Of a stretch of 64,000 nucleotides of DNA, positions 63,340-64,000 are shown in pieces. Position 1 is the first letter of the stretch, and every line of letters starts with the position of its first letter. Location: the NCBI GenBank assembly GCA_008933825.1, contig WBUF01000005.1, positions 39,417 through 103,416 on the forward strand. The letters run 5' to 3'. The notes under the pieces were generated by a model. That model had not been told where the DNA came from and did not search any database. It was given only the letters and a program-made list of their open reading frames with translations. The position numbers and the translations under genes are program-made. The stretch is from Rhodocyclaceae bacterium. Its GTDB lineage: Bacteria > Pseudomonadota > Gammaproteobacteria > Burkholderiales > Rhodocyclaceae.

Positions 63340-64000
63340 GTGCCGACACGCCGCCGCGCCCTGCTGGTGATTCTGCTCCTGGCCCTGGTCGGGCTGGCGA
63401 GCCTGGTCGTCGCGCTGGCGGCGGGCAGCCTGCCGGTGTCCGCGGCCGATGTTGGCCGCGCCCTGCTCGGCGACACGTCGGGCATGGCGGCGGAAGTGGT
63501 GCGTGCGCTGCGCCTGCCGCGCGCGCTGGCCGCCTTCGCCTGCGGCGGCCTGCTGGCCCTGGCCGGCGCGCTGCTGCTGGTGCTGCTGCGCAACCCGCTG
63601 GCCGATCCCTACGTGCTCGGCATCTCCGGCGGCGCCTCGGTCGGCGCGCTGACGGCCATGCTGCTCGGGCTGCCGCTGCTGCTGGTCAACGGCGGCGCCT
63701 TCGCCGGCGCGCTGGCCGCCACGCTGCTGGTGTTCGGACTGGCGCGCGGCGACGGCTCGTGGACGCAGACGCGGCTGCTCCTCACCGGGGTCATCGTCGC
63801 CGCCGGCTGCGGCGCGGCGGTGGCGCTGATCCTCTCCATCGCGCCGGAGAACCAGCTGCGCGGCATGCTGTTCTGGCTGATGGGCGACCTCTCGCATGCC
63901 GCCTCGCCGTGGCCGGCGCTCGCCATGCTGGCGCTGGGCCTCCTCGCCGCGCTGCCCTTCTCGCGCGACCTCAACCTGCTGGCGCGCGGCGACCTGACGG
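63340..64000 (+). CDS. btuC: Vitamin B12 ABC transporter permease, BtuC/FecCD family (partial)
   Basis: The first 220 codons lie in the window. The frame has repeated membrane helices and the family segments LRLPRALAAFACGGLLALAGALL, NPLADPYVLGISGGASVGA and LLLTGVIVAAGCGAAV. The start is GTG 63340, 12 nt after the receptor stop, with AGGAAAAG upstream. It would import cobalamin through the inner membrane under the same riboswitch as btuB. A degraded 24-bp word (63329-63352) may cover its start. Confidence 0.92.
   Translation, partial: MPTRRRALLVILLLALVGLASLVVALAAGSLPVSAADVGRALLGDTSGMAAEVVRALRLPRALAAFACGGLLALAGALLLVLLRNPLADPYVLGISGGASVGALTAMLLGLPLLLVNGGAFAGALAATLLVFGLARGDGSWTQTRLLLTGVIVAAGCGAAVALILSIAPENQLRGMLFWLMGDLSHAASPWPALAMLALGLLAALPFSRDLNLLARGDLT

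Noticed and set aside
63329..63352. A twelfth copy of the 24-bp word at the btuC start
   Set aside because: It keeps CTGACTTTT but differs at about six of 24 positions, so it is left out of the count.

Overview
The window reads as the chromosome of a high-GC betaproteobacterium. A Rhodocyclales-like aromatic or organic-acid degrader is my best guess. This is inferred from the zapB-like/zapA/ssrS block, a cytochrome c-551-type protein, 4Fe-4S IlvD, propionyl-CoA/methylmalonyl-CoA genes, a malonate TRAP cluster and a tungsten-type aldehyde:ferredoxin oxidoreductase (AOR). No rRNA, tRNA, CRISPR array or intact transposase gene was seen.

Layout. 0-3.1 kb: start of a Leu/Ile/Val-type binding lipoprotein, a small cytochrome c and a DUF255 thioredoxin-fold protein, all on the minus strand. 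3.1-10.3 kb: a six-gene minus-strand operon in which every product looks exported (an outer-membrane barrel, an NTF2-like protein, a 21-residue-repeat protein, a small Cys protein and two large proteins that share a Cys-rich C-terminal module). I do not recognise this system. 10.4-12.7 kb: ilvD and a coupled unknown gene. 12.8-17.5 kb: a complete branched-chain-amino-acid-type ABC transporter. 17.8-25.1 kb: a divergent pair of operons. One encodes a cysteine desulfurase, a ThiF/MoeB-like enzyme and a MoaD/ThiS-like carrier. The other encodes a beta-keto acid cleavage enzyme, AOR, a 7Fe ferredoxin and an adrenodoxin-reductase-like flavoprotein. 25.1-32.1 kb: malonyl-CoA decarboxylase, a 3-hydroxyisobutyrate dehydrogenase-like protein, pyruvate dehydrogenase E2 and E1, and a divergent Lrp-type regulator. 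From 12.8 to 32.1 kb the DNA looks visibly less GC-rich, and the dispersed 24-bp word found elsewhere is absent, so this stretch may be acquired.

32-37 kb: a patchwork of toxin-antitoxin genes and two paralogous DUF4143 ATPases on either side of lgt. It also holds duplicated lgt fragments, long palindromes and the truncated start of a [NiFe]-hydrogenase small subunit. 37-48 kb: pyrF, a PAS-GGDEF protein, methylmalonyl-CoA epimerase, and a minus-strand set for propionyl-CoA breakdown (mutase, carboxylase beta, carboxylase alpha, aminotransferase, VOC protein) facing a GntR regulator. 48.7-49.4 kb: a decayed AbrB/PIN pair. 49.4-56.6 kb: an enoyl-CoA hydratase-like gene, then a malonate cluster (GntR regulator, decarboxylase, TRAP P/Q/M, malonyl-CoA synthetase). 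56.7-58.7 kb: an ECF sigma factor, an anti-sigma factor carrying a DsrE-like domain and a divergent DsrE-like lipoprotein, with matching ECF promoters back to back. 58.7-60.9 kb: TauE-type permease, EVE protein, 6S RNA, zapA and a zapB-like gene. 60.9-64 kb: a cobalamin riboswitch ahead of a BtuB-like receptor and the start of a BtuC-like permease. B12 supply and the B12-dependent mutase in the same window fit together.

The most unusual signal is not a gene. A non-palindromic word of about 24 bp (GCCGTGCTG, three variable bases, GGACTGACTTTT with small changes) occurs at least 11 times, in four different reading frames and between genes.
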